DNA of 13,169 nucleotides from Holophaga sp. (GTDB lineage Bacteria > Acidobacteriota > Holophagae > Holophagales > Holophagaceae): contig JARLGP010000289.1 of assembly GCA_031292735.1 (NCBI GenBank), forward strand, positions 1-13,169. The letters run 5' to 3'. Position 1 is the stretch's first letter. The number at the start of each line of letters is the position of its first letter. Below the pieces are notes generated by a model that worked only from the letters and a program-made list of their open reading frames with translations, was not told where the DNA came from and did no database searches. Both the position numbers and the translations under genes were made by a program. Positions 1 through 7,260 of the stretch are shown piece by piece.

Positions 1-1856
1 GCCATGGCCTCGTCCAGCAGCAGCAGGGGCCGTCCCGAAGCCAGGGCGCCGGTCAGGGCGACCAGCTGACGCTGGCCGCCGGACAGGTTCCTCCCGCCGG
101 GCGGGAGCAGGGTCTGATACCCCATGGGCAGGGTGTCCACCAGCGCCCGCAGCCCGGTGGTGCCGGCGGTCTCCATGAGCTTTTCCACGGGCGCGCCGTT
201 GGAGAAGATCCGCAGGTTGTCCAGGATCGAGCCGCCGAAGATCCGCACGAACTGGGGCAGGTACAGAAGATGGTGGCGGACGTCCCTGGGCTCGCGCCCC
301 GCCACCAGGACCTTGCCCTTTTCGGGCGCATAAAGGCCCGCCAGCAGGCGGAGCACCGTGGTCTTGCCGAATCCGGAAGGCCCCCCCAGAGTCACCTTCC
401 CGCCGGGTTCGACCCGCAGGTCATAGCCCTGGAGCACCCACGGACCGGACGGGCTGTAGCGGAACCAGACGTCCTCCAGCGTCGCCGACACCCGGGTGGC
501 GGGGGGTGGACGCCGGGGCCGAGGGTCGGGCTCCTGGGAGAGGATGTCCTGGGCCTTGGCCAGTTGGGGCCGCAGGATCATGAGGGTCAGGCTGGTGTGC
601 ACCACGGCCAGGAAGGAACCGGTGAACCCGGTGCTGAGCTGAAGGAAGGCGAACAGCTTGCCGGCCTTCAGGGTGCCGTCCAGCAGGTGCCGGCCGCCGT
701 AGGTGAACAGGCCGATGGCCAGGGCCTGGCTCACCAGGCCCATGGCCAGCCCCGATCCGAGGTTGATCCGGCCCCGGGTCAATTCGAGGCCCAGCACGGT
801 CCGGCAGCGACCCCGCCAGCGGCCCAGGGCCTTGCCCTCCGCCCCGGCCCCCTTGAGGGTGCCGATGCCGGCCACCAGCTCGATCAGCAGGCTGTGCTCC
901 CGGGCCGCCGCTTCCACCTGTCTGGCCTGCAGCCTGGCCTCCATGCGGCCCACGGCGACGGTCATCATGGCCAGGAGCGCGGTGCCCAGGAGGATCACCA
1001 GGGTGGGGCCCGGCAGCAGGGCGAACATCACGGCCAGGTGGATGAGCCCCATGGCTCCGCCCAGGAAGACGCCCACGGTTCGGGTGGGCAGCAGCTCGCG
1101 GGCCGCTGCGAACCCCCCGAAGGCCTGCATGAGCTCGCCCAGGGTCCAGCGCTGCAGGAAGGGAAACGGGCACCGCAAGGCATGCTCCAGGAAGCCGCGT
1201 TCGGCGGACACGGTCACCCGGGTGGCGAGAAAAACCAGCGCCCGTTCCTGGATCCAGCCGATCCACACCTGGTGGACCGTGGCCAGGAACATCCCGGCCA
1301 GCACCAGGCCCAGGAGGGAACGGGCCCCATCCGGCAGGGCCCGGTCCATGACGAGGGCCGTGATGGCGGGGGTGACCAGGGCCATGCCCTGCAGGACGAG
1401 CAGCGCCACCCCGAGCTGCAGCAGGCATTTCGGCTGGCCCAGGAACAGCGGTTTCAGCCGGGCCCACAGGGTGGCACCCGGGGGGAGCGCGGGCGAAAGG
1501 TCCAGGACCTTGCCGGAGATCCGGCCAGCCAGGGCTTCCTGGCGCAGGCACCGGATGCCCTCGGGGGTTTCCAGCTGGAACCGCCGTTTCCGGACGTCGA
1601 GCAGGAGGACCCAGGTGCCTCCGTGCAGTTCCACCAGGGTGGGCCGGTCCAGGAAGCGGAGGTCCTCGCCCTGGAGCAGGGCGGCCCGCCCCTGGATGCC
1701 CAGCGTGGCCATGGCTTCTACCATCTGCTCGGGCTCGGGGCCGGCCCAGGGGCCGTCCTGGAACGCCTGGAAACCGGTTTCGTGGCCAAGCCTGACCAGG
1801 AGGCGCCAAAGCGCTTCAATCGCGGGAAAACCGGAAAGCGGCTCGGCTTCAGGCAT
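1..1856 (-). CDS. NHLM/NHLP-type ABC exporter, second subunit (no peptidase), 3' end cut by window edge
   Basis: Permease-ATPase fusion expected to work with the neighbouring C39 exporter in moving a ribosomal peptide across the inner membrane. I translated it by hand from ATG 1856; 618 residues are present. Residues ~1-130 resemble a degenerate C39-like domain: the Cys and His positions of the neighbour's peptidase read LGHETGFQAF and HGGTWVLL here, without Cys or catalytic His. Hydrophobic segments follow (about 145-420), then an ATPase domain with Walker A GPSGFGKTT (~492-500), Q-loop LPQF (~535), signature LSGGQRQ (~591) and Walker B LLLLDEA (~615). The frame stays open to base 1, so the D-loop, H-loop and roughly 70-100 residues lie outside. 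ATG overlaps the upstream stop by 8 bases, which implies translational coupling. Family knowledge: NHLM operons carry a second transporter without leader-peptide cleavage domain (TIGR03797 type). The domain reading is firm; the NHLM assignment rests on the whole operon. Confidence 0.85.
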   Translation of the reverse strand, partial: MPEAEPLSGFPAIEALWRLLVRLGHETGFQAFQDGPWAGPEPEQMVEAMATLGIQGRAALLQGEDLRFLDRPTLVELHGGTWVLLLDVRKRRFQLETPEGIRCLRQEALAGRISGKVLDLSPALPPGATLWARLKPLFLGQPKCLLQLGVALLVLQGMALVTPAITALVMDRALPDGARSLLGLVLAGMFLATVHQVWIGWIQERALVFLATRVTVSAERGFLEHALRCPFPFLQRWTLGELMQAFGGFAAARELLPTRTVGVFLGGAMGLIHLAVMFALLPGPTLVILLGTALLAMMTVAVGRMEARLQARQVEAAAREHSLLIELVAGIGTLKGAGAEGKALGRWRGRCRTVLGLELTRGRINLGSGLAMGLVSQALAIGLFTYGGRHLLDGTLKAGKLFAFLQLSTGFTGSFLAVVHTSLTLMILRPQLAKAQDILSQEPDPRPRRPPPATRVSATLEDVWFRYSPSGPWVLQGYDLRVEPGGKVTLGGPSGFGKTTVLRLLAGLYAPEKGKVLVAGREPRDVRHHLLYLPQFVRIFGGSILDNLRIFSNGAPVEKLMETAGTTGLRALVDTLPMGYQTLLPPGGRNLSGGQRQLVALTGALASGRPLLLLDEAM

Positions 1857-4014
1857 CTCCCTGCCCCGCCGCCGCGAGCAGGTCGCGGAACAGCCCGGGA
1901 GGCCCCTGGAGCTCCCGGAACGTTCCGGCCTGGACGATCTTCCCGTCCTGGAGCACCAGGATCCGGTCGGCGTCGCGCACGGTGGCCATCCGGTGGGCGA
2001 TGATGATCCGGGTGCAGCCGAGCCGGGCGAGGTTGGCATGGACCCGGGCTTCGGTTTCCGGGTCGAGGGAACTGGTGGCCTCGTCCAGGAGCAGGATGGC
2101 CGGACCATGGGCCAGGGCCCTGGCTAGGCAGAGGCGCTGGCGCTGGCCGCCGGAGAGCAGGGCGCCGTTCTCGCCGACCCGGCTGCTGAACCCCTGGGGC
2201 AGGTTGCCGATGACGTCCTCCACGCAGGCCATCCGCGCGGCCCACTGGAGCCGCTCCTGGGGCAACCCGTCGTCGTGCAGGGCGAGGTTGGCGCGGACCG
2301 TGTCGTCGAACAGGAAGTTCTCCTGCATGACCACCCCCACCTGGTTGCGCACGGCGGCCAGATCCAGCTTCCGGAGGTCGCGGCCGTCGAAACGGACAGT
2401 CCCCTGGTCCGGAAGGTGCAGGCCGAGGAACAGCCGCGCCAGGGTCGATTTCCCGGCCCCGGTGGGCCCCACCAGGGCCACCTTCTCGCCGGGCGCGATC
2501 CGGACGCTGATGCCGTCCAGCACCGGGTTGCCCCCTGGAGCGTAGCGGTAGGTGACGTCCTGGAGCTCGATGGCCCCCTTGAGCCGGCCGGGATCCAGGG
2601 TTCCGGTGGGTTCGACCGGTGTTTCCAGCACATCGTCCAGGCGCCGGAGGTGGGTGCCCAGGGACTGGAGCTGGAGGACGGCGCCCATGAGGGAGCCCAT
2701 GGGCGCCGTGAACAGGCCCTGGAGCGTGAGGAAGGCCACGAACGTGCCCAGCGTCATCCGGTTGGCCAGCACCTCCTGGCCCCCGACGGCGAACACCAGC
2801 AGGCCGGTGGCCCCCTGGAACAGGCCCAGGAACACGCCCGAAACCCGGGCCAGGCGCTGGCGTTCCAGCCCATGGTTGACCCGCTCGGTCATCCGGTGCG
2901 CCCAACGCTGCACCATCCGCCCCTCCGCCCCGCAGGCCTTGGTCGCCTCCAGCCCGGACAGCGCCTCGAGCATGGCCGCGCCCTCGCGCCCCTGCGCCGC
3001 CAGCCCCGAGGCGAGCACCTGGCGGTTGCGGTCCCAGAACACCGCCAGCATGACCACCTCCATCAGGCTGATGGCGATCACCCATCCGGCCAGCATGGGG
3101 TTGTAGGCGATCATCAACGCCGCGAATCCCAGCAGCAGGAAACCGTCCAGCAAGGCGGCGACGGCCCGGGCGCTGAGCAGATCCTGGAGTTCGGCGTTGC
3201 TCTGGGCCCGCTGCACCAGGTCGCCCGGATCGCGCTGCAGGAAGAAGCCCAGCGGCAGCCGGAGCAGGTGGTCGAGAAACCGCCCCATGAGGGCGAAGTT
3301 CAGTTCCAGCTGCAGGTTCAGGGCCACCCAGCCGCGCACCAGCCCCAGGGCGCCGGTGGCGGCCACCGCCAGGCCCAGGCCCATGGCCAGACCCCAAAGC
3401 CAGGGCTCCTGCCGGGGCACCACCACCCGGTCCAGCAGCAGCTGGTTGGCCACGGGAAAGGCCAGGCCGACCCCTTCCAGGGCCAGGGTGGCGAGCAGGA
3501 TCTGGGCCAGCCCGGGCAGGTTGCGGCGGAAGACGGCGCGGTATTTGGCCAGGCTGGGCCTGACCCTGGGCCGGCGGGCCAGGGCCGCGGTGGGGCCGAA
3601 CACCAGCGCCGCGCCGGTGAAACGGCGCCCCAGTTCCGGCAGGTCCACCCGCCGCCGCCCATGGGCCGGATCCACCAGGGTGGCCCCGGCCCTGCCCATC
3701 CGTTCCAGCACCACGAAGTGGTCGAAGTCCCAGTGGAGGATGGCCGGCAGCGGCAGGCCGGGCAGCTGCTCCAACTCCAGGCGCACCCCGTGCGCCTCCA
3801 GACCGTAGGACCGGGCCGCCGTGATGATCGCCAGCGCGCTGGCGCCATCCCGGGAGATGCCGCAGGCCTGGCGGACTTCCGGCAGGGGCGCGTGGTGGCC
3901 GTGGAAGGCCAGGATCATGGCCAGCCCGGCCGCTCCGCATTCGGTGGCCTCCATCTGGGCGATGAACTCCACCCGCTTCCGGGACCGCCCCATCCAGGCC
4001 ATCAGCGCATCCAT
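1849..4014 (-). CDS. NHLM/NHLP-type peptidase-containing ABC transporter (C39 peptidase, permease, ATPase)
   Basis: Bifunctional inner-membrane exporter: the cytosolic C39 cysteine protease cuts the leader off a precursor peptide, and the transporter exports the core. 721 residues, normal for the family. The peptidase domain (~15-140) has Q20, C26 in QMEATECGAAG, H99 in DFDHFVVL and D115 in VDP, so the catalytic set looks complete. The membrane domain spans ~160-430. The ATPase has Walker A GPTGAGKST (516-524), Q564, signature LSGGQ (620-624), Walker B ILLLDEA with E645, and H-loop H674, all intact. The peptidase text (ACGISRDGA, LPAILHWDFDHFVVL, FTGAALVF) is close to what I recall of TIGR03796 NHLM transporters. 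The start overlaps the adaptor gene by 13 bases; a second ATG at 4002 forms a TGATG with the adaptor stop and is an alternative start four codons in. Its substrate is not in the window. Confidence 0.93.
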   Translation of the reverse strand: MDALMAWMGRSRKRVEFIAQMEATECGAAGLAMILAFHGHHAPLPEVRQACGISRDGASALAIITAARSYGLEAHGVRLELEQLPGLPLPAILHWDFDHFVVLERMGRAGATLVDPAHGRRRVDLPELGRRFTGAALVFGPTAALARRPRVRPSLAKYRAVFRRNLPGLAQILLATLALEGVGLAFPVANQLLLDRVVVPRQEPWLWGLAMGLGLAVAATGALGLVRGWVALNLQLELNFALMGRFLDHLLRLPLGFFLQRDPGDLVQRAQSNAELQDLLSARAVAALLDGFLLLGFAALMIAYNPMLAGWVIAISLMEVVMLAVFWDRNRQVLASGLAAQGREGAAMLEALSGLEATKACGAEGRMVQRWAHRMTERVNHGLERQRLARVSGVFLGLFQGATGLLVFAVGGQEVLANRMTLGTFVAFLTLQGLFTAPMGSLMGAVLQLQSLGTHLRRLDDVLETPVEPTGTLDPGRLKGAIELQDVTYRYAPGGNPVLDGISVRIAPGEKVALVGPTGAGKSTLARLFLGLHLPDQGTVRFDGRDLRKLDLAAVRNQVGVVMQENFLFDDTVRANLALHDDGLPQERLQWAARMACVEDVIGNLPQGFSSRVGENGALLSGGQRQRLCLARALAHGPAILLLDEATSSLDPETEARVHANLARLGCTRIIIAHRMATVRDADRILVLQDGKIVQAGTFRELQGPPGLFRDLLAAAGQGDA

Positions 4015-5213
4015 TTCCGCAGCGGATCCAGCACCAGCGTGATCAGCCGCTGCCGTCTCAGGGTGAACCGGGCGTTCATCAGCATGCCGGAGCGCAGGGG
4101 GATCCCGGCCTTCTCCACGGCCCGGGTGTCGGCCAGCCGCAGCTCCACGCGGAAGGTCGGCACGTTCGGAAACGGGTTGTCGCCCAGCGCCTCGTGGATC
4201 TCGAACGCCGAGGCCAGGTCATCGCTGATGCGTTCGACCTGGGCCCGGACGGTCCCGTATTCCGCGTAGGGCAGCTGATCCAGTTCCAGCCGCACATCAT
4301 CTCCCGGACGGACGAAGGCGCGGTCCTTTTCCTCCAGGAACGCCACCACCGCCAACGGGGCATTCCGGGGAATGAGCTTGCACAGCGCCTGGCCGGCCTT
4401 GACCACTTCCCCGGGCTTGACCAGCATCGCTTCCACCATCGCGTCTTCGGGCGCCTTGAGCAGGGTCTGGCCGAGCATGAAGGCCAGCGCCTCGGCCCGG
4501 ACCTCCGCGCCCAGGATGGTCTGCCGGCGCTGCCAGAGGCTGTCCTGGCGGCCATAGTCCAGCGTGGCCCATTCCTGGGAGGCCGTCTCCAGGGCCTGCT
4601 CCGACTGGCTGAGCTGACGCTCGGCCTGGGCCAAGGCCTCCCGTGCCTCGTCCACCCTGGCGGGGCTCAGGACGCCCTGCCGTTCCAGGGCCAGACTGCG
4701 CTGCAGGTTCAGTTCGGTGATGGCGATGGAATGGCGCTGGCTTTGGCCCTGCTCCTTGAGCCTGGCCATGCGGGCGGCGAGCCTCCGGGTCTGCTCGGCG
4801 TGGCTCCGGTCCTGCAGGGCGGCGGTGACCTTGAAATGGCGCCGGACCGATTCCACCTGGCGCCTGGCCTCCAGCAACTGGGCCTGGACCGGGGGCGCCT
4901 CGATCCGGACCAGCACGGCGCCGGCCGCGACCTGCTGGCCGGAGCGCACTTCCACCTGGCCCACCGTGCCGTCCAGCTTGGCGATGACCACCCGGATGCC
5001 GGAGCGGGGCCGCAGGATCCCCCGGGCCCGCCCGTTCACCTCCACCCGGCCGAAGATGGAGGCCAGGAGCGCGGTCCCGGCCCCTGATAGGAGCACCAGA
5101 AGCAGGGCCCAGGTCCACGGCGGGGAGACCCGGACCAGGCCCCGGCCTTCCTCGCCCTGCAGGTGATGCTGCAGGGCCTGCCGACGGAACAGGTCGGGCG
5201 GTTTTTCGTCCAT
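4002..5213 (-). CDS. HlyD-family membrane fusion protein of NHLM/NHLP-type secretion system
   Basis: Periplasmic adaptor linking the two ABC exporters to an outer-membrane exit. 403 residues. A short cytosolic N-terminus with DLFRRQAL (residues 7-14) matches the LFRxxAL opening I recall for NHLM adaptors (TIGR03794). One membrane anchor follows at ~35-54, then a barrel-sandwich half (~56-110), an alpha-hairpin rich in Gln, Glu and Arg (~110-240) with LQRSLALERQGVLSPARVDE, a second lipoyl half (VKPGEVVKAGQALCKLIP) and a C-terminal beta domain ending in LRSGMLMNARFTLRRQRL. I chose ATG 5213 because AGGAGG lies at 5217-5222 just upstream; the longer frame from 5279 has no ribosome binding site and adds residues with no place in the family. 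First gene of a leftward operon with overlapping downstream genes. Confidence 0.9.
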   Translation of the reverse strand: MDEKPPDLFRRQALQHHLQGEEGRGLVRVSPPWTWALLLVLLSGAGTALLASIFGRVEVNGRARGILRPRSGIRVVIAKLDGTVGQVEVRSGQQVAAGAVLVRIEAPPVQAQLLEARRQVESVRRHFKVTAALQDRSHAEQTRRLAARMARLKEQGQSQRHSIAITELNLQRSLALERQGVLSPARVDEAREALAQAERQLSQSEQALETASQEWATLDYGRQDSLWQRRQTILGAEVRAEALAFMLGQTLLKAPEDAMVEAMLVKPGEVVKAGQALCKLIPRNAPLAVVAFLEEKDRAFVRPGDDVRLELDQLPYAEYGTVRAQVERISDDLASAFEIHEALGDNPFPNVPTFRVELRLADTRAVEKAGIPLRSGMLMNARFTLRRQRLITLVLDPLRKWMR

Positions 5214-5216
5214 GGT

Positions 5217-5249
5217 CCTCCTGCCTGCCGGCCGGTGGGGAACGGCCGG
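5217..5249 (-). promoter_or_regulatory. Adaptor gene ribosome binding site with GC hairpin directly upstream
   Basis: On the minus strand AGGAGG (5217-5222) sits 3 bases before the ATG, an unusually short spacer. Five bases further up, CCGGCCG (5243-5249) and CGGCCGG (5228-5234) can pair as a 7-bp all-GC stem with an 8-base loop. A stem this close to the ribosome site could limit ribosome access or stabilise the transcript. The pairing is visible; the role is inference. Confidence 0.4.
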
Positions 5250-5270
5250 TGCTAGGGGAAGAATGACAAA

Positions 5271-5335
5271 GTAATGCAAAAAGTTTCAAATCGTTATTAC
5301 TGTAAATAAATATCTTAACCTATAAACACGGTAAG
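5271..5335 (-). promoter_or_regulatory. AT-rich probable promoter region of the export operon
   Basis: A strongly AT-rich island in GC-rich DNA lies 60-120 bases upstream of the adaptor start. It is the natural place for the operon promoter. No convincing -35/-10 pair with 16-18 spacing was found on the minus strand: TTGAAA at 5283-5288 (minus strand) has no matching -10 box. The call rests on base composition and position only. Confidence 0.35.
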
Positions 5336-5367
5336 TCCAGGAACCATCCTTGTCTTCAAGGCATCGA

Positions 5368-5580
5368 TCAGAATGCCATGGGCACGGGCTCTTGCCCAAA
5401 TTGAGGACCCACGGCGTTGTATCGCTGGCCCGGCTGGCCATTCTCGAGCGCCAGCCGGTAAACCCGGACGACGTCGGAAACGTGCGCAGCGGGCAACCGG
5501 TTCTTGCCCTCGCCGACATACGCCACCCGGCCCTGCCACCTCGCTGGACTTCGCTCAAACGCGGCGCATGGTGACTCTGC
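5368..5580 (-). pseudogene. Remnant of an atypical SDR / NAD-dependent epimerase-like oxidoreductase
   Basis: Reading the minus strand in the frame bounded by TGA 5581-5583 and TGA 5368-5370 gives [18 protein letters not shown] and [17 protein letters not shown] (core 5408-5526). Atypical SDR oxidoreductases of the NAD-epimerase/dehydratase superfamily carry a very similar block, typically YxGdGxNRWPAVHxxDAARLYRLALE, about two thirds into a ~290-residue protein. Only about 45 residues are recognisable. There is no start codon context, no Rossmann GxxGxxG motif and no catalytic YxxxK, and both flanks run out of similarity. This is therefore the decayed interior of a lost gene and not a small functional protein. 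The match is from memory of the family. Confidence 0.65.
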
Positions 5581-5631
5581 TCATCAATGGCCTCCGCGTC
5601 CCTGCCCGCTCCAGCGGCGAGGCCAACCTAT

Positions 5632-5648
5632 TCAGGCACGATGCCTGA
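5632..5648 (-). terminator. Possible hairpin terminator downstream of the repeat lipoprotein
   Basis: TCAGGCA, a 3-base loop and TGCCTGA form a perfect 7-bp stem about 40 bases after the stop of the gene at 5690-6667. No T-run follows on the minus strand, so it is at best a weak intrinsic terminator or a processing site. Confidence 0.35.
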
Positions 5649-5689
5649 GGCTGGAGACCGGAAGCCCAGGGGTGTTCCATCCCGGCGGC

Positions 5690-6667
5690 TCAATCAACCA
5701 CCAGCGTCGCAACCGGGGAGGCCACGGAACCGAAGGTCGCCTTGAAATAGTACGTCCCCGCCGCGATGGAGGGACCGGCGGAAATGGTGATCGTGGCCCC
5801 ACCAGAGACGAGGCCCGTCCCCACGATCGTGATCCCATTGGGGGCCGTTCCGGCCGTCGTCCCGGCGGAACTCGAATACCAGGAAAGGAAACCGGAGGCC
5901 CCATCGGCGATGTTGGCGGTGGTCGCCGTGAAGGTGGCGGTTCCCCCGGTGCCGCTGGCGAGCGTGCCGGACTGGGCGGAGAGGCTGACGGTAGGTACCG
6001 GTTGGCCAACCGTCAAGGTCGCCAGGGAGGAGGCCGTGGCACCGAAGGTCACCTTGAAATAGTACGCTCCCGCCGCGGCGGACGGGTCGATGGCCATGGT
6101 GACCGTGGACGCGTCGGAGGCAACGCCGGCCACCGTGGGCGTGATCCCGGCGGGAGCCGCTCCCTCCGTGGTCCCGGAGGCATCCGCGTACCAGGTGACA
6201 GTCCCGTCCACCCCATCGGCGATTCGGGCGGTGGTCACGGCGAAGGTGGCGTTACCCGCGGTGCCGCTGGTAAGCGTGCCGGACTGGGCGGCGAGGCTGA
6301 CCGCCGGCGCCGCGGTCACCGTGAGGCCGGTGGAGCCGGACACGCCGTCGAAGGTGGCGGTGATGGTGGTGGACCCCGGAGCCACTCCCGTGGCCACCCC
6401 GCGCGAACCCGGGGCGTTGGAGATGGTGGCGAGGCTGTCCCCCGCGCTCCAGACCACGCTGCCGGTCAGGTCCTGGGCGGTGCCGTCGGGAAAGGTCCCG
6501 GTCGCGGTAAACGCCAGGGTGGCGTTCTGGGGGATGCTGGGCGACACCGGCGTCACCGCGATGGAGACGGGAACCGGAGCGCTCTCCCATCCGCTTGAAC
6601 AGCCTGCCCCCCCAAGGAGCAGGACGAGGAGGAGCGTCAATAGGGTTCCAGGCCGGAGGTTTCGCAT
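5690..6667 (-). CDS. Secreted lipoprotein with a Big_2-like domain and two 104-residue repeats
   Basis: 325-residue envelope protein of unknown function. The N-terminus MRNLRPG is followed by a hydrophobic run and GGAGCSS, so C23 is the likely lipidated cysteine, although the lipobox lacks the usual Leu at -3. Residues ~33-115 look like a bacterial Ig-like (Big_2) domain: SIAVTP, PDGTAQDLTGSVVWSAGD, GVATGVAPGSTTITATF. Two tandem beta-rich repeats follow (~117-220 and ~221-325), each with SLxAQSGTL, IADG, a WY pair, AGxYYFKxTFG and VATL-type ends. Thr, Ser, Ala and Gly dominate, as in surface-exposed Ig-like proteins. The frame is open upstream to 6742; ATG 6667 places the signal peptide correctly, though no good ribosome site is seen before either start. 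The upstream 6668-6725 stretch is AT-rich and may hold the promoter. It does not look co-transcribed with the export operon, because gene debris lies between them. Confidence 0.75.
   Translation of the reverse strand: MRNLRPGTLLTLLLVLLLGGAGCSSGWESAPVPVSIAVTPVSPSIPQNATLAFTATGTFPDGTAQDLTGSVVWSAGDSLATISNAPGSRGVATGVAPGSTTITATFDGVSGSTGLTVTAAPAVSLAAQSGTLTSGTAGNATFAVTTARIADGVDGTVTWYADASGTTEGAAPAGITPTVAGVASDASTVTMAIDPSAAAGAYYFKVTFGATASSLATLTVGQPVPTVSLSAQSGTLASGTGGTATFTATTANIADGASGFLSWYSSSAGTTAGTAPNGITIVGTGLVSGGATITISAGPSIAAGTYYFKATFGSVASPVATLVVD
5693..6301 (-). repeat. Two imperfect tandem 312-bp repeats within the lipoprotein gene
   Basis: Copies lie at about 5693-5989 and 5990-6301. Shared blocks recur exactly 312 bases (104 codons) apart: the segment beginning cttgaaatagtacg at 5741 and 6053, and gtgccgctgg at 5949 and 6261. 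The copies differ at many third positions and in inner segments, which suggests an older duplication under protein-level constraint. Confidence 0.85.
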
Positions 6668-6844
6668 GGAAAAAACAATAACATATTTGATGCTCATGGA
6701 ATATCCATGGGACAAAAGCACGACAGGAAAAGGGCGGCGCAAATCGATGGTACCCTTCCAAATCCGGCCGCGGGACGGGTGCCCGTCTTCGATCTCAATG
6801 CATTCAAGTCCTGACCTGCCGCATTTCCTTCCGCAGCGGCCCGG

Positions 6845-7135
6845 TCAGACCCCAACCCCGATGGGCAGCGCCGTTCCGGCGTCCTCCCGGGCCAGCTGGT
6901 TCAAGGCCCGCGCCAGCGCACCGCAAAGGTACAGCACCCCCAGGAACCGGAACACCTCCTGGCTCGAGAAGATCCGGGTCCCCTTATCGCCGCGCACGTC
7001 CTCGTAGGCCGTGGCCACCCGTGCGACCGCGGCATCCAGATCCGCCAGCACCGCGGTGACCGCAATCCGGATGCCCAGCCGGAACTCCAGGTTCGAGATC
7101 CGGATCAGGAACCGACGGCGCGTGCGGCGGAGCAT
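6845..7135 (-). CDS. Hypothetical protein, 96 residues
   Basis: I do not recognise this protein. It starts MLRRTRRRFLIRISNLEF, with a very basic first ten residues, continues through a likely helical stretch (AVLADLDAAVARVATAYEDV), and ends with a moderately hydrophobic helix (RFLGVLYLCGALARAL) that is probably too polar at its ends for a certain membrane span. ATG 7135 comes 2 bases after the TGA of the preceding small remnant, which suggests an origin as the last gene of that operon. The longer open frame to 7363 only runs over the out-of-frame AcnX remnants. It could be a real small gene or a non-functional tail of the decayed cluster. Confidence 0.45.
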   Translation of the reverse strand: MLRRTRRRFLIRISNLEFRLGIRIAVTAVLADLDAAVARVATAYEDVRGDKGTRIFSSQEVFRFLGVLYLCGALARALNQLAREDAGTALPIGVGV

Positions 7136-7137
7136 GG

Positions 7138-7260
7138 TCAGGCGCCTCCCGGGCCACGGGAGACGGCCCGGCCGAGCCCTGTAGGGCCCAGGCTCACCCA
7201 GGTGCCGTCCGGCAGCCGCGGAACCGAGGCTTCCCCTGGAAACAGCACGGAGACGCTCAC
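7138..7260 (-). pseudogene. Internally deleted aconitase X small (swivelling) subunit remnant
   Basis: A 40-codon frame from GTG 7260, overlapping the AcnX large-subunit stop as GTGA, just where the small swivelling-domain subunit normally begins. Its start VSVSVLFPGEAS resembles the opening of small subunits (VLxPGEAxG), and PRLPDGTWVSLGP resembles their C-terminal end (LxDGxxVxVD). The ~90 residues that normally lie between, including the GSSSGS-type loop, are missing. It looks like a small-subunit gene with a large in-frame internal deletion. The family match is from memory on short motifs, so confidence is moderate. Confidence 0.5.

Noticed and set aside
270..2003. Long plus-strand open frame rich in Gly, Gln, His and Pro
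   Set aside because: Antisense shadow of the two exporter genes; low-complexity composition typical of reverse-strand reading in GC-rich DNA, with no domain.
1718..3940. 740-codon minus-strand frame overlapping the C39 exporter
   Set aside because: Out-of-frame shadow; the frame at 1849-4014 carries every catalytic and ATPase motif.
2275..4269. Long plus-strand frame opposite the C39 exporter
   Set aside because: Shadow with Gln/His/Gly bias and no recognisable motif.
5214..5279. Upstream ATG extension of the HlyD gene
   Set aside because: No ribosome site at 5279, while ATG 5213 has AGGAGG and begins the family-like N-terminus.
5297..5326. Plus-strand promoter-like pair TTACTG with TATAAA at 18-base spacing
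   Set aside because: The -35 match is poor and no plus-strand gene follows; likely chance in the AT-rich island.
5504..6598. Plus-strand Gly/Arg-rich frame opposite the repeat lipoprotein
   Set aside because: Repetitive composition is the antisense of the Thr/Ala/Gly-rich repeats; no start context.
6776..6787. Palindrome ACGGGTGCCCGT as a terminator
   Set aside because: Loop of two bases is too small, no T-run, and it is not placed directly after a gene.
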